From: Dendrocalamus latiflorus
Taxonomy: Eukaryota > Streptophyta > Magnoliopsida > Poales > Poaceae
NCBI GenBank assembly: GCA_017311315.1
Contig: CM029664.1
Span: forward strand, 26,776,554 to 26,840,553
Reading direction: 5' to 3'
DNA length: 64,000 nucleotides
The stretch's first letter is position 1. Each line of letters starts with the position of its first letter. Both the position numbers and the translations under genes were made by a program. The notes below the pieces were generated by a model that was given only the letters and a program-made list of their open reading frames with translations, did not search any database and had not been told where the DNA came from. This document shows positions 25,010-36,228 of this stretch, piece after piece.

Positions 25010-26862
25010 CCTATGCGTCAAGGCAACTGAAGAAACATGAGCAGAATTACCCAACCCATGACCTAGAGTTGGCCGCCGTAGTGTTTGCATTGAAACTTTG
25101 GAGGCACTACCTGTATGGTGAGTCTTGTGACGTGTTCACCGATCATAAGAGTCTTAAGTATATTTTTACCCAGAAGGACCTGAATTTGAGGCAACGCAGA
25201 TGGCTGGAGTTGATTAAGGATTACGATCTCACCATTCAGTATCACCCAGGTAAGGCCAATGTGGTGGCTGATGCACTTAGTCGCAAGGCGACGCCTGCTA
25301 CGCTGGATTGTCTTATTGCTGATTTTGACCGTATGGGGATATCATATTGTTATGCGGGCACGGCACGGGTGGAGTCACAGTTGATCTTGGAGTTAGCCAT
25401 TCCAGAGCGTGTGCGGGAAGCACAACAGCATGATCAGTTATTGCAAAGGGTCAGGAAGCGTATAGAGATGGGCAAGGAAGGGGATTTCAGTTTGGATGAG
25501 TCTGGTGCAGTGCGTTTTAAGGGACGCATCTGTGTGCCACAGAAGGCAGAGGTTAAAGGTGATATATTGAGGGAAGCACATCGCACCCCATATACTGTTC
25601 ATCCAGGGGAGACAAAGATGTACCGTGATTTGAAACAGAATTTCTGGTGGAAACGGATGAAGGTGGATATAGCGAATTATGTGGCTTCTTGTGGCGTTTG
25701 TCAGCAAGTGAAAGCGGAACATAAGAGACCAGCAGGGTTGTTGCAGCCATTAGAGGTCCCTCAATGGCCTTGGGATGATATTTCTATGGATTTTGTGGTT
25801 GCGTTGCCTCGGTCACCACGAGGGAAGGATGCAGTTTGGGTGATAGTGGATCGACTTAGCAAGTCGGCTCACTTCATTCCCATCCGCACGACCAGCTCAG
25901 CGAGTGATTTGGCTCCTATTTACGTGCGAGAGATTGTGAGACTTCATGGTGTGCCAAAGACCATAATTTCTGACAGAGACGCCAAGTTTGTCTCCAAGTT
26001 TTGGGAGAGTTTGCAGAGTGCGTTGGGCACCCAGCTCTGCCTGAGTACGACATTTCACCCACAGACAGATGGACAGTCAGAGCGCACCATCCAGACCCTG
26101 GAGGATATGTTAAGGTCCTGTGTGTTGTCTTGGAGGGGTAGTTGGGAAGATCAGCTGCCTTTAGCGGAATTTGCCTATAATAACAGCTATCATTCAAGTA
26201 TCAAGGCTGCACCATTTGAAGTATTATATGGCCGTAAATGCAGGTCGCCCCTTTGCTGGGAAGCGGTGGGCGAGAAGGCAGTTTTGGGTCCGGATTGGGT
26301 CCAACAAACAGTTGAAAGAGTGGCCTTGGTGAGGCAGAATTTGTTGGCCGCCCAGAGCAGGCAGAAAAGTTATGCTGATGTGAGAAGGAGGGATCTGGAA
26401 TTTGAAGTGGGAGATCAGGTGCTCTTGAGAGTATCTCCTACCAAGGGTGTGGTGAGGTTCGGTACCAAAGGGAAGCTTAGCCCGAGGTACGTCGGCCCCT
26501 TCACGATTTTGGCGCGGGTTGGGAAGTTGGCATACCGCTTGGATCTTCCAGAATCTATGCGCGGAGTGCATAACGTGTTCCATGTGTCTATGTTGAGGAA
26601 GTACCTGCGAGATCCGGAGCATCAAATTTCACTAGAACCATTAATACTTGAACAAGATCTGTCCTTCAAGTCTAAGCCAGTGCGAATTCTGGAAAGATCT
26701 GATAAGGTATTGAGGAATAAAACCTTAAAATATGTCAAGGTGCTCTGGTCGCAGCAGACCGAGAGGGAGGCTACATGGGAATTGGAATCTCGCATGCGTG
26801 AACAATATCCAGAGTTATTCACATCAGGTGCGTGTCTTATGATTAAGTTTAATTGTAATTAA
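25010..26862 (+). pseudogene. Chromovirus RNase H, integrase and chromodomain
   Basis: After the frameshift the RNase H continues (YASRQLKKHE; DHKSLKYIF; VVADALSR). The integrase has a His-Cys zinc domain (HPGETKMYRDL ... CGVCQQVK), core residues in MDFVVALPRS, ISDRDAKF and GQSERTIQ, then a GPF-type region (YVGPFTILARVGKLAYRLDLP) and a C-terminal chromodomain-like end (VKVLWSQQTEREATWELE ... YPELF). The chromodomain in such elements directs integration to marked chromatin. This 3' part is uninterrupted to its stop. Confidence 0.9.
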
Positions 26863-26904
26863 TCCTTAGTGAGTGTTCGGTGAGAATTCGGGGTCGAATT
26901 CTGT

Positions 26905-26918
26905 TTAAGGGGGTAGAA
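26905..26918 (+). other. Polypurine tract
   Basis: A purine run (AAGGGGGTAGAA) directly precedes the 3' LTR. The homologous run precedes the shared middle LTR at about 19674-19687. Confidence 0.7.
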
Positions 26919-29135
26919 TGTAATATCCCGGAAGAGATTCGACAAATAATCGATTAATCGGAGAAAAAGGATCTTAAAGAGGAGAATAAAATAGTGTTTT
27001 CAGGGGGGTTTTCTGAATTTTTCAGACAACCTGGGCCTGGGCCAAGGCCCAGGAGGGAAACCAGCCAAGAGGGGGGGAGGCGCCCACCCCCTCTAACCCT
27101 AGCCGCCTCTTTTCCCCCCCCCCTCTCCCCCCTTGTGCGCCCTCCCCTCTGCCTTGCGCCATCCAGCAGCGCCTCCTCCTCCCCTCTCCTCCATTGCCGG
27201 TGATCAAGACCACCAATGGATGCCGAATGATCGGGGGAAAGGAATAATTCGCAGCTAGGCGATTGGACTCGGAGGAAGGGAAGAAGGGGCAAAGAGGAAA
27301 AGATTCGTGGGGTGTTCGTGGTATTCTTCAGCGTTCGTCAAGGGTAATCCATGTTCTTCCCCTAGTAGATGTAAATCCTAATTGCGTTATCAATGTCGGT
27401 ATTCTGGACTGCTAGATCAGATCGGGTTAGTCGGTTGTTTTGGGAAGATTCGTGGAGATTTAGGTCTGGACTTTGCCTAGAGAGTTGTAGAGGATGTCAT
27501 TATCTTTCCATGAAGTGCTAGAACGCGTCATTCGGAACTCTGTAGCAGAAGTTATGATTTTATTAGCGGGACTGTTCTGCGGATCGGTGGGTTTTCCGTC
27601 AGGTTTTGGGAGATCGAGTTTTGCGATTCGATATTGGGAGAATCAGGGAACCCCCGTATAATTAAAGTTTTAGGTAATTGTCTTAGCTTTCCAGAAAGTC
27701 CAAGAACTCGTGATTCGGACACTCGTACAGGAAGTTATGGTGTTTTTAGTGCTCTGTCCAGAGAGCCTGACGAGAATTGGATGTTTTAAGAAAACAGGAT
27801 GGTGCGGGTAGATTATGACCGAATCAGGAAGACTCAACAACTAGGTTTAGTTAGATAATTTAATTATCTTTCCAGAAAGTCTTAGAACGTCCTATTCGGA
27901 CTTCTGTACCAATAGATATGAATTTTTTAAGTTGACTGTCCGTAGTGGGGGACAGGATGGCCGAAAGGATTTGGGGTTTTGAATCAAACTAGCATGTTGG
28001 GTTAGTTTGGGGGAGTTTTTATTTAATCTAAAGACTTGCCACTGTTGTCTTAGCAATCATTATAATTATTATTCAGGAGGAGGACGGATTCCAGGGGCCG
28101 CGCCTTCTGATCATTCTCCGTTTTCTCGGGGTTAAGGCAAGTATAATGATGGTTTAAATTTTGTAGCATGGATTGTTGCTGTTTGTTGGTGTGTAGATGT
28201 TTGATCCATGTTATGAGAATTTGTGGACTTGATGATGTTAGTGATATGTTGATATTGTTTATGCTCGATTGCAAGTGAAAGGGTTCATGAGAATTTCTGA
28301 TGCATAGATGTTGTGAATGCACGTTTATTTGTTAAGACATTCATATTTGTGCATCATGCTGATTTATTGAAGTCTTGGTCACGAGATGACCAAGCGTCGA
28401 GGTCCCCGTCATGTTGATGACGTGACGGGCTAAAGGTCCCCATACTTGAGCAGTATGGGCAATTGGTCTCTGTACCAGAGGGTACAGGCATGGGTGTGCA
28501 TTGACGGATGCACACTCCGCATTACCGGTAAAATGCGAAAGAGAAGTGATAAAGGAATTTTTGATCATATTGCATAGCATGTTTATTCATATGATTGATG
28601 GATGAATTTGTGAAGTGACGTTCCCTTTTATTCTTGCTGCCACTTATTATATTTGTTGAGTCTTTGAACTCACTCTTGTTGTTGTTTGTTGTTGTGGTTG
28701 TTGTTTGTTTTAGGTACCTACATGAGATCGGCATGCATGGGAATAAAGAAGGATTAGTTTTGTTGTACATGCACGGTCTATTCACCATGGAAGGAAGAAA
28801 GAACATTAAACATTATTTGCTGAATAATTTAAATGGTAGTGATTAATGTCAATCGGGTTCAAAGTGTAATAAAAGAACAGAAATCTTTGCATTGGTTCCG
28901 TTCCTTACCTTAGTAGTATTGTTATGAGAGCGATGGTGAACATAATCCAGTTTTGCTTCTAAATGGTTATATTGCTTACTGTTATTCATATCATTTGATT
29001 ATGCTTGTTGGAACCTCTGATTTAGACAATAAACAAAGGAGGTTCTGCCGAAATTTTGTAAGACGTGTTTAGTTTATCTTTGCTATGTTATTAGTTTGGT
29101 AGCATTCCATGTCATAGATTGGCTGGGGTGTTACA
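26919..29135 (+). repeat. 3' LTR of the chromovirus
   Basis: 2217 bp, nearly identical to 19688-21912. It repeats the three antisense modules at 27502-27556, 27685-27739 and 27866-27920. Confidence 0.92.
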
Positions 29136-29742
29136 CCCATAGCCCATGAGGTCTCCCCATTAGCTTCCTCACCTCCCTAGGGTCTCATTTTGCTAGCCAC
29201 CTTCTCCCCTCTGGCCTCCCGCCCAGGCTTTGCCCTTACCCCTTTACATGTCTTCCCTTCCCTCCCAACAACTAAGGGTGAGGTCATGGGTTCTAGTCCT
29301 TGCCCACTTCAATTAGGAGTTAAATTGAGGTGATTGGTCAAAACAATTTATCGTTTAATTTAAAGAATACTTTAATTAAAGATTATGCAAACTATAATTT
29401 AATTTCAAATGTCATGATGCCCGTGTTAAATAATAATTAAGATAATTAATTTGTAGAGTATGTCATTAGTATATTTTTTTTGGAGATACGAGAATTTAGA
29501 TCGCAAAATGCATGGAAATTATATTTAGGCCAAGGTCACATTAAATGAGGATTTGATAAATTAAATTTTTCCTAAAAGAATAAAAATTAAGTAGTTGCAT
29601 ATCAAAAGGAATATGGGATTATTTGGTATAGTGTTTAGGTTTACAGCAATAGTGAATATTAATATCCGTGAGGCCCTTTCTCTAGTAATACTTAGATAGT
29701 TGAGAAAATTAAAAAGAATACTTACCTAGGATATAGTTAAGA
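29136..29742. mobile_element. Older retrotransposon sequence between insertions
   Basis: Non-coding, C-rich then AT-rich (TTTAATTTAAAGAATAC, AATAATTAAGATAATTAA). It continues after the small CACTA insertion at 31382, consistent with a single older repeat split by it. Confidence 0.4.
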
Positions 29743-30555
29743 CACTACTACAGAAAGTCTAATACTAGACGCCAAATCACAGACGGTTTTGTGAAACCGT
29801 CTGTGATGTACACTAGTACAGACGGTTTTAATTTGGAGGCCGTCTGTGGTATTTGTGGCGGGAAAAAGGAGTATCACAGACGGTTCTTACCACTACTGAA
29901 CCGTCTGTGATACTGGAAAAACCGTCTGTGATATGTTTCCCGCCTTGCAATTCCCCAAAATTTCATAATTTCCCGCTTGAGTCCAAGTAGGATTCAGTTT
30001 TGACACACCTTCAGTAAAATGGGCATAACTTTTGCATACGGTGTCCGTTTTCGACGTTCTTGTACTCGTTGGAAAGCTAACGACGAGCCCAATCCAAACA
30101 AAACCACTAGCTTTAGCTAGTAGCCCTCCAAGACCCCGAAAATCGGCCATCTTTTGACCTAAACCTGCGTTGCAAGTTTTTGGTTTCTGTTTTTGCCCTT
30201 TTTCTTGGTCTTCCTTTCGGAATTTGGATTTTGCTTCAACTGAAAGTTGTAGATCTCATCGAAACCTTTCAAATGAGTATATATAACCTATATAAAACTT
30301 TGCTATTTTATCTTTTCAGACTAGTTGTTTATATTGCATCGGTATATAAAATTTTGTGCCCTAATTCACAGACGGTTCTATATATAGAACCGTCTGTGAT
30401 ATTCATTCATCACAGACAGTTCTATATATAGAACCGTCTGTGATAATCTGTGGGCCCGTCTATCCTCCTCAACCCAATCCTAGCCAATAGAAATCCAGCA
30501 ATCCTCACCCCACGGATCGTAGCTCCGCCTCTCCGTCCCCGCACCTCTTCCTCCC

Positions 30556-30564
30556 CTATAAATA
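30556..30564 (+). promoter_or_regulatory. TATA box inside the small CACTA element
   Basis: CTATAAATA lies in a C-rich context ahead of a pyrimidine-rich leader. It is possibly a captured promoter. A short frame starts at 30712 and ends near 30849 (about 45 codons, no recognisable motif). Confidence 0.4.
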
Positions 30565-30584
30565 ATAGTCTCCTCCTCTTTGCT

Positions 30585-30675
30585 CCTTTCTGTTCTCCTC
30601 TTTGCTGTTCTCCTTCTCCTTGCTGTTCTACTTCTCTTTGCTGTTCTCCTCCTCCTTGCTGTTCTCCTCCTGCTC
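30585..30675. repeat. 18-bp CT-rich tandem repeat (TTTGCTGTTCTCCTCCTC-like)
   Basis: About five imperfect copies. Frames across it on either strand are repeat artefacts (Leu/Val-rich on plus, Arg-rich on minus). Confidence 0.8.
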
Positions 30676-31381
30676 CTTAACCCATACCATAATAGTCTCA
30701 CGAAGCAGACGATGTACAAGGCAGCGCTCAATCAACACCGACGATGGTGGGCGTCAAAGACATCCAGCTCGCGCGCTGCATCAGGGGCGAGAAGGCCTAG
30801 GCATAGAGGATCTTTGCTTTTCTCTATTCTCGTTGTGTTAGCTAGATGAGCAACCTGTTTGTTGTTCTCCGCCTCTTTATTGTTTGTTGTTTGTCTGTCT
30901 ATTCTTGTAATGGTCGACTCTAATCTTAAAATGTGTACTGTGTTTCATACTGTATTTGATTGTTCTCATTTCAATTAATTGATTTGCGAAATGGATGTTT
31001 TATGTTTGTGAAATGAATTGAGATGTGAATTGGATGTATACATGTACATGTTGATCTGCTTGTTTCAGAGAGCATGGCTAGCATTTCCTGAGGCTAGCCA
31101 ATAAACAGAAATAGATTTAGGGGTAGAAGAGAATAGCACAGATGGTTTTTAGTTCAAAACCGTCTGTGCTAGATATCACAGCCGTCTGTAATTATCAGCT
31201 ATCACAGACGGTTTTTAGTGAAAAACCGTCTGTGATATTGATATATCACAGACGGTTTTTAGTTAAAAACCGTCTGTGATAACCTTCGATTATCACTGAC
31301 CCATAAATTCAGACGGTTCAGAAAACCGTCTGTGATGACGTTTTTGAACCGTCTGTAATAGGGTTTTCTGTAGTAGTAAGA

Positions 31382-33300
31382 CCACTCTCAAAAATAATTG
31401 GCGTACCATTGGTATTCATTTCAAACTCAAAATTCCAATTAGGGGCATTGATAGCATAAAACTTTGTAAAAATATCCAGACATCATCCGAACCCTGTTTA
31501 GAAAAACATGTTTCAATTAAAAGTCATGTTACAATGTAACGGTGCATAAATGTAAATAGTAATTCATGGTACTTTGGGCAGATAATAGCTAATAGGAATA
31601 AGCAGATTAATTCATGTGTTACTAATATTTAGACTAAGGTACCCGCTTAAAATAGTAAATTTGCCTGGAAAATAAGTCTGGAAGAAAATCGAGGTCAATT
31701 AGGAAGCCAACCAATATTTGTTTTGAGAAACCCGTGTAGTAGTCGTAGGCCCTATTAAAGTAAAATCCTTGTCATGAGTATGTCACCAATAATTAATTTC
31801 TAGTGGTATATTTAATTAAAATAATGTTAAAAATAAAAATAGTAAGTAAATAAAATAATTGGATAGACCATGGTTAATGCCCTTGCAATGTATATAAATT
31901 CGTGCAGTTAGGAGAAAACAAGCTGGACCCACATTAATAGAATTCAATTAAAATTTAACCACTCCAGACACTTATTAAGGTTATATAAAGGATCAACGGC
32001 AATTAATCCTAAGAGCATCCTTAAACAAAGGATCGATCTTGTTGAAATATAACTTTGTGTGTCTATTAAAATGTAGTGACCCAGCGTCATCGGACGTTAA
32101 AAATAATCGTCACAATCTACACTTTAATGGACTATTAATAAGACCTTAACTAGAATAATCTGCCCCCATGACAATAGGCGGTAATCCAGAGTGTGGTAAT
32201 GCCTAGACCTAGTTAAAAAGTTGCAACTTATCCGAAGTGCATTTAAACCCTGGACCGGTTCAACAACTTCGGATCATCAGTAAATAGGAATCTTACTAAA
32301 GGTAGCTGTTACATAGTAGTGATTAAGTAAATAATTTCATGCTTTAATGAATTATTGGGGTAATCAATTAGTTAAATAATTCAAATAATTGACAAGTAGA
32401 ACCCCATAAAATACCACATCTTGAATTGCCAGAAATTTAGACTCTAAAATTAATTTGATAAGCTAAAATCGTACACAGTGCATGCAAAACACATGCTCTA
32501 GTCGTAAGTATAACCACTCGATAAATAATAGTCAACTAAACTCATACATCCGTCCATAGGTCTAATCTAACTCATAGAATTTCCTTAAGAAATATAAAAT
32601 AATAAAAGCAGATTATTACATTAAAGATCAATCCATTGCATTCTACAGTCAGCTATGTCAAGCCATCCTCAAGCCCAAAGCGGAATATTTCCGTGAATAT
32701 TCCTCTATCATTGAACCTTCCTTAGATCATTCTCGACGGATTTTTCCCTCTATCATCCCTCACTTCGCTCAAGCCCCATTTGACTTCGTCAAAATTCTGA
32801 GCCCAATAAATCTTACCTCAGAACACCTACTTAAGCATAATAAAACTTAATTGAGTTCATTTGGATTTATTTGGACTTTTGATTTAATTACATTTATTTT
32901 GTATTGTGATTGTTTATCACATAATTAGAAACTGAAGTTATGAAGAAACAACAGATTAAGTGAGGTCAGGGTCTAGGTAAATATGGAGACCAAGAAATCA
33001 AGACAATGGATTGAGAAGGTTTGAATAAGATTAAGACTGCAGTAAATTGAGTGAGGCAAGTCATCATTTTGATTATATTGCACCTATCTTTTCAATGCAA
33101 GTTATTTTATTTGAAAATATCAAATTACATGCTTTACTTTATTATATAAATTGTGTTTGCCTTAAGATTTTAGAGACATGCCCATTATACATTGTGATAC
33201 TATTATATCCCATTTCTGGAAAACAATTAAACACTTGATCCCTGTCACCCTAAGATAACGATTAATATACTAAGTAATAAGTCTATATTTAAATGCCATA
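31382..33300. mobile_element. Diverged AT-rich LTR-retrotransposon remnant, copy A
   Basis: Non-coding. It shares order and phrases with 48150-49360, for example TTCCTTAAGAAATATAAAA against TTCCTTGATAAATATAAAAA, and the GTTTATCACATAATTAGAA region, but is well diverged (by eye perhaps 60-70% identical). It includes no protein domain. Confidence 0.5.
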
Positions 33301-33989
33301 TTTAGTGCCATCCGATCCTATCCATCAACTCCAACTCATCCATATATCTTTCCACCTCCATCTATCTCCCTAGTCCCTCTCGCCCATTTCCTCCCGCCAA
33401 CACAAACTTAACAGGCCAAGCAGCAGCGTCGCCACTCCATGTAGCCTACGCGGCGGTAATGCCCACAAGTGTTGGAGACTTGGGAAGCGATGCCAGGACT
33501 CAAGAGCGAAGGACGCTGCGGGCGATGGCTTCGAAGATGCATGACGTTGAGATTCTTGAGATTTTCCTCCAAATTTCACTCTTCCGAATGGCCCTAGCAA
33601 GATGGTACGGAATAAAGGAACCCAGAAGCTTCCTCCTGAAATACACCAACTCACCTTTGTTTTGGGACATGGGAATTCCTACTACTGCTTGATTGGGCAA
33701 GGTGCAGAGTTGTGCGGTTGGAAGAACAACCAAATTTACGAAGTACACATGATAGAACAATTGTGTGACATGGATTTGTGCAAACCTGGGATCTGGCACT
33801 TCGATGGAACAGGAAGTGCAAGACAGCCTATCGAGATAGGTTTTGGTGATTAGTGTCATTTTTTTTTCTCTGTGCTTTGTATGTGGGAGCCCCTCCTTTC
33901 AATTTCAGATTTGGAAGCATTGTATCGTGACGGTTGCAAAATTGCATATCTGGGGTTGGTCTGCGTATTAATTACTAAATTAGTTTTTT
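33301..33989. other. Unassigned sequence between repeats
   Basis: Contains short open frames on both strands (for example 33602-33853 plus, 33500-33859 minus) without motifs I recognise. Possibly leader or gag debris of a retroelement; no function is claimed. Confidence 0.3.
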
Positions 33990-35850
33990 TATTTAGTTGA
34001 ATTGGTAAGAAGCGGCAATACATATGGAACTATCCTTTTTATTGCATATATACCATGTCATAAAAGTGATGATGCTACAAATGTTGCTGATTTGTTCTTT
34101 AAGAAAATTGTTCGCTTGCATGGTATTCCGAATACGATATTTTCAGATCATGATGCTAAATTTCTTAGTCATTTTTGGAGAACCTTATGGGGTAAGTTGG
34201 GAACTAAGCTATTATTTTCCACTACTTGTCATCCCCAAACCGATGGACAAACGGAGGTAGTCAATAGAACATTGTCTACTATGCTTAGGGCTGTGCTTAA
34301 AAAGAACTTTAAAATGTGGGAGGAATGTTTGCCTCATGTGGAATTTGCTTATAATCGTTCGCTGCATTCTACCACAAAGAAATGCCCTTTTGAGATTGTT
34401 TATGGTTTCATACCTCGTGCACCTATCGACTTGTTGCCTCTTCTAGCTTCTGAGAAGGTAAATTTTGATGCGCAACAACGTGTTGATTTGATACGTAAGA
34501 TGCATGAGGCAACTAAAGAGAACATTGAGATTATGAATGCTAAATATAAAGTTGCTGGTAGTCAAGGACGCAAGCATGTTACTTTTGAACCTGGTGATCT
34601 TGTGTGGTTACACTTGCGTAAAGAATAATTCCCTGAATTGAGAAAGTCTAAACTCATGCCTCGTGCAGATGGTCCTTTTAGAGTGCTTGAACATATTAAT
34701 AATAATGCATATAAGTTAGACTTGGCTGCATATTTTGGGGTTAGCCCCACCTTTAACATTGCAGATTTGCGACCTTGATTGGGCGCGGAAGATGAGCTTG
34801 AGTCGAGGACGACTACAATTCAAGAAGGGGAGGATGATGAGGACATCCTTTCCATAGATACAACTGTGCCAACTCTACAATAAACTCAACAAACTGAAAC
34901 TATGATACAAGGACCAATGACTCGAGCGTGAGCACGTCAACTTAACCATCGATCAGGTGAATGCATTCCTAAGTTTGCATACAAATGTTTCAAAAAAATG
35001 GCATACTATTTAATTCTTGTGATGATTTAATTGTCCTTAGGAACCATGGGGAAGAACCATGCGAGCTCAAGTGTAGAAGTGGAACCATCAAGCGCAATCC
35101 AAGTCCTGTTCGCTAGTTCGACTCAGATTCGGCCTTTGTAACAACGTCTACTTCAAACGGCCATAACTTTTGATCAAGAAGGCTTCTCGGGGCCCGTGAG
35201 TACTTGTTGGAAAGCTCTTGGAATCTACTTTCAGATGGATCTGGTTTCACCTCCGAACTCCATCTAAGCAGATCAAAAACTACAAAACAAGTCACATCAC
35301 TTTTCTAGTCCAAGTCAAAGTGAGCCAAGGGCCTTGTATCACCACTCAGGCTATTTGGGCTGGTACTGTTCATACCGTACTGTTCACGTGAACAATAACT
35401 GTGAATAGTACCACATCTCTTTTTTATTAGATAAGTGTGGCTTCTTCCTTCCCTATTTAAAGAGGTCACACCCCTTTAGTTTTCCTCGAGTTTTTCTTAA
35501 GAGATTATTCTGCTTAGCAGTTTCACCGCATGTTCGGTTGAGGAACCCCAACTTGTAAACTTAATCTTTATTCGTAATACAATTTCAGATTGCATCTTGA
35601 ACTCTTTTGTTTGTGTTCTCGATTCGCTTGCAGAAGATAGCCTTCTTGGCGAGGTCAAACGTGTTCGATACGGTTGATAACCAACGGAGCAGTGGTGTAG
35701 TGATTGCGAGGGGTTCGATCTATTTTGGTCGGAGCCTTTGGATCATCAACGTCGAGTTCTCCACAATCGACTTATCAGTATCTTTCGGAAGATCGGGCCA
35801 TCGTCACATTAGATGGCATCACGCATTCCGGCAAATAATGGGGAGTTAGG
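33990..35850 (+). mobile_element. Ty3/gypsy 3' remnant: integrase, pol tail and LTR
   Basis: 34002-34628 encodes the integrase core end (LHGIPNTIFSDHDAKF, TTCHPQTDGQTEVVNRTL, VEFAYNRSLHSTTKKCPFE) and part of the C-terminal domain. After a TAA at 34626 the frame continues with FPELRKSKLMPRADGPF, DLRP, then a stop and an acidic tail with GPMTRA. The LTR starts near 35020 (TGATGATTTAATTG) and includes a TATA-like CTATTTAAAGAGG (35452-35464) and the 55-bp module at 35162. The 5' half of the element is missing. Its end near 35850 is approximate. Confidence 0.8.
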
Positions 35851-36228
35851 TCAAGAGGTTTGGGGCGAATCGAAGAAGGGAATATGGAGAACTTGGTGCT
35901 CACCTTGGTGGCCATGGAACGCGCACGGTCGGCCAGCAGTGCGGGTGGCGGTGGTGGTGTGGTTCAGCCCACGGTGGCGTCGATGCTTCGTCGAAGCTCT
36001 GGCAAAGGCGAGGGAAGCACCGCATAGAACGCGCGAAGGCGAAACCGGTGATGTGGTCAATGGTGGCGAGACTCCACTGTAGGTGGCGCAAAAGGCGATG
36101 GAAGGGCTTTCAGCCGGTGAGAGAAGAATGCCGATTGCTGCCGGGAGGAAGGGAGGGAGGACTTGTGATTTTGGGGGATGAATGAGGAAGAATAGGGACA
36201 CATGGGGCTCTCTTTTATAGGGGCTGAT
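35851..36228 (-). other. Promoter-like retroelement sequence, minus strand
   Basis: Read on the minus strand, a TATA box (CCTATAAAAGAG, 36209-36220) is followed by a C-rich leader and a donor-like CAAG/GTGAGC (about 35915). This resembles the start of an LTR transcript or an old gene promoter. A copia element is inserted immediately upstream of this TATA. Confidence 0.35.

Larger units (their letters stand above)
19688..29135 (+). mobile_element. Ty3/gypsy chromovirus (Tekay-like), complete length, 9.4 kb
   Basis: Two LTRs (TGTAATATCCCGG to GGGGTGTTACA) at 19688-21912 and 26919-29135 enclose a primer-binding site for initiator tRNA-Met, gag, protease, reverse transcriptase, RNase H, integrase with a C-terminal chromodomain, and a polypurine tract. 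LTRs differ by roughly 25 substitutions plus a few indels by eye (about 1%), indicating a recent insertion. No 5-bp target duplication can be assigned because the left side abuts the duplicated pol tail. Three lesions in gag-pol show that it is not autonomous. The Tekay label is inferred from the chromodomain and PBS. Confidence 0.92.
29743..31378. mobile_element. Non-autonomous CACTA element, 1.6 kb
   Basis: It begins CACTACTACAGAAAG and ends CTTTTC-type TTTTCTGTAGTAGTA, with the last base mutated from G. A 3-bp duplication AGA lies at 29740-29742 and 31379-31381. Subterminal TCACAGACGGTT hairpins flank both ends and occur internally at 30365-30445. The right part (about 30950-31378) is the reverse complement of the left end of the 9.4-kb element (8324-8800), including the phrase GCTAGCATTTCCTGAGGC, so both belong to one family. 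It has no transposase. The interior has a TATA box (30556-30564) followed by CT-rich 18-bp repeats and a short ATG frame. Confidence 0.9.

Noticed and set aside
30480..30731. Arg-rich minus-strand frame (RRRTAKR repeats)
   Set aside because: It is the reverse reading of the CT-rich 18-bp repeat; the Leu-rich plus-strand frames there are rejected for the same reason.
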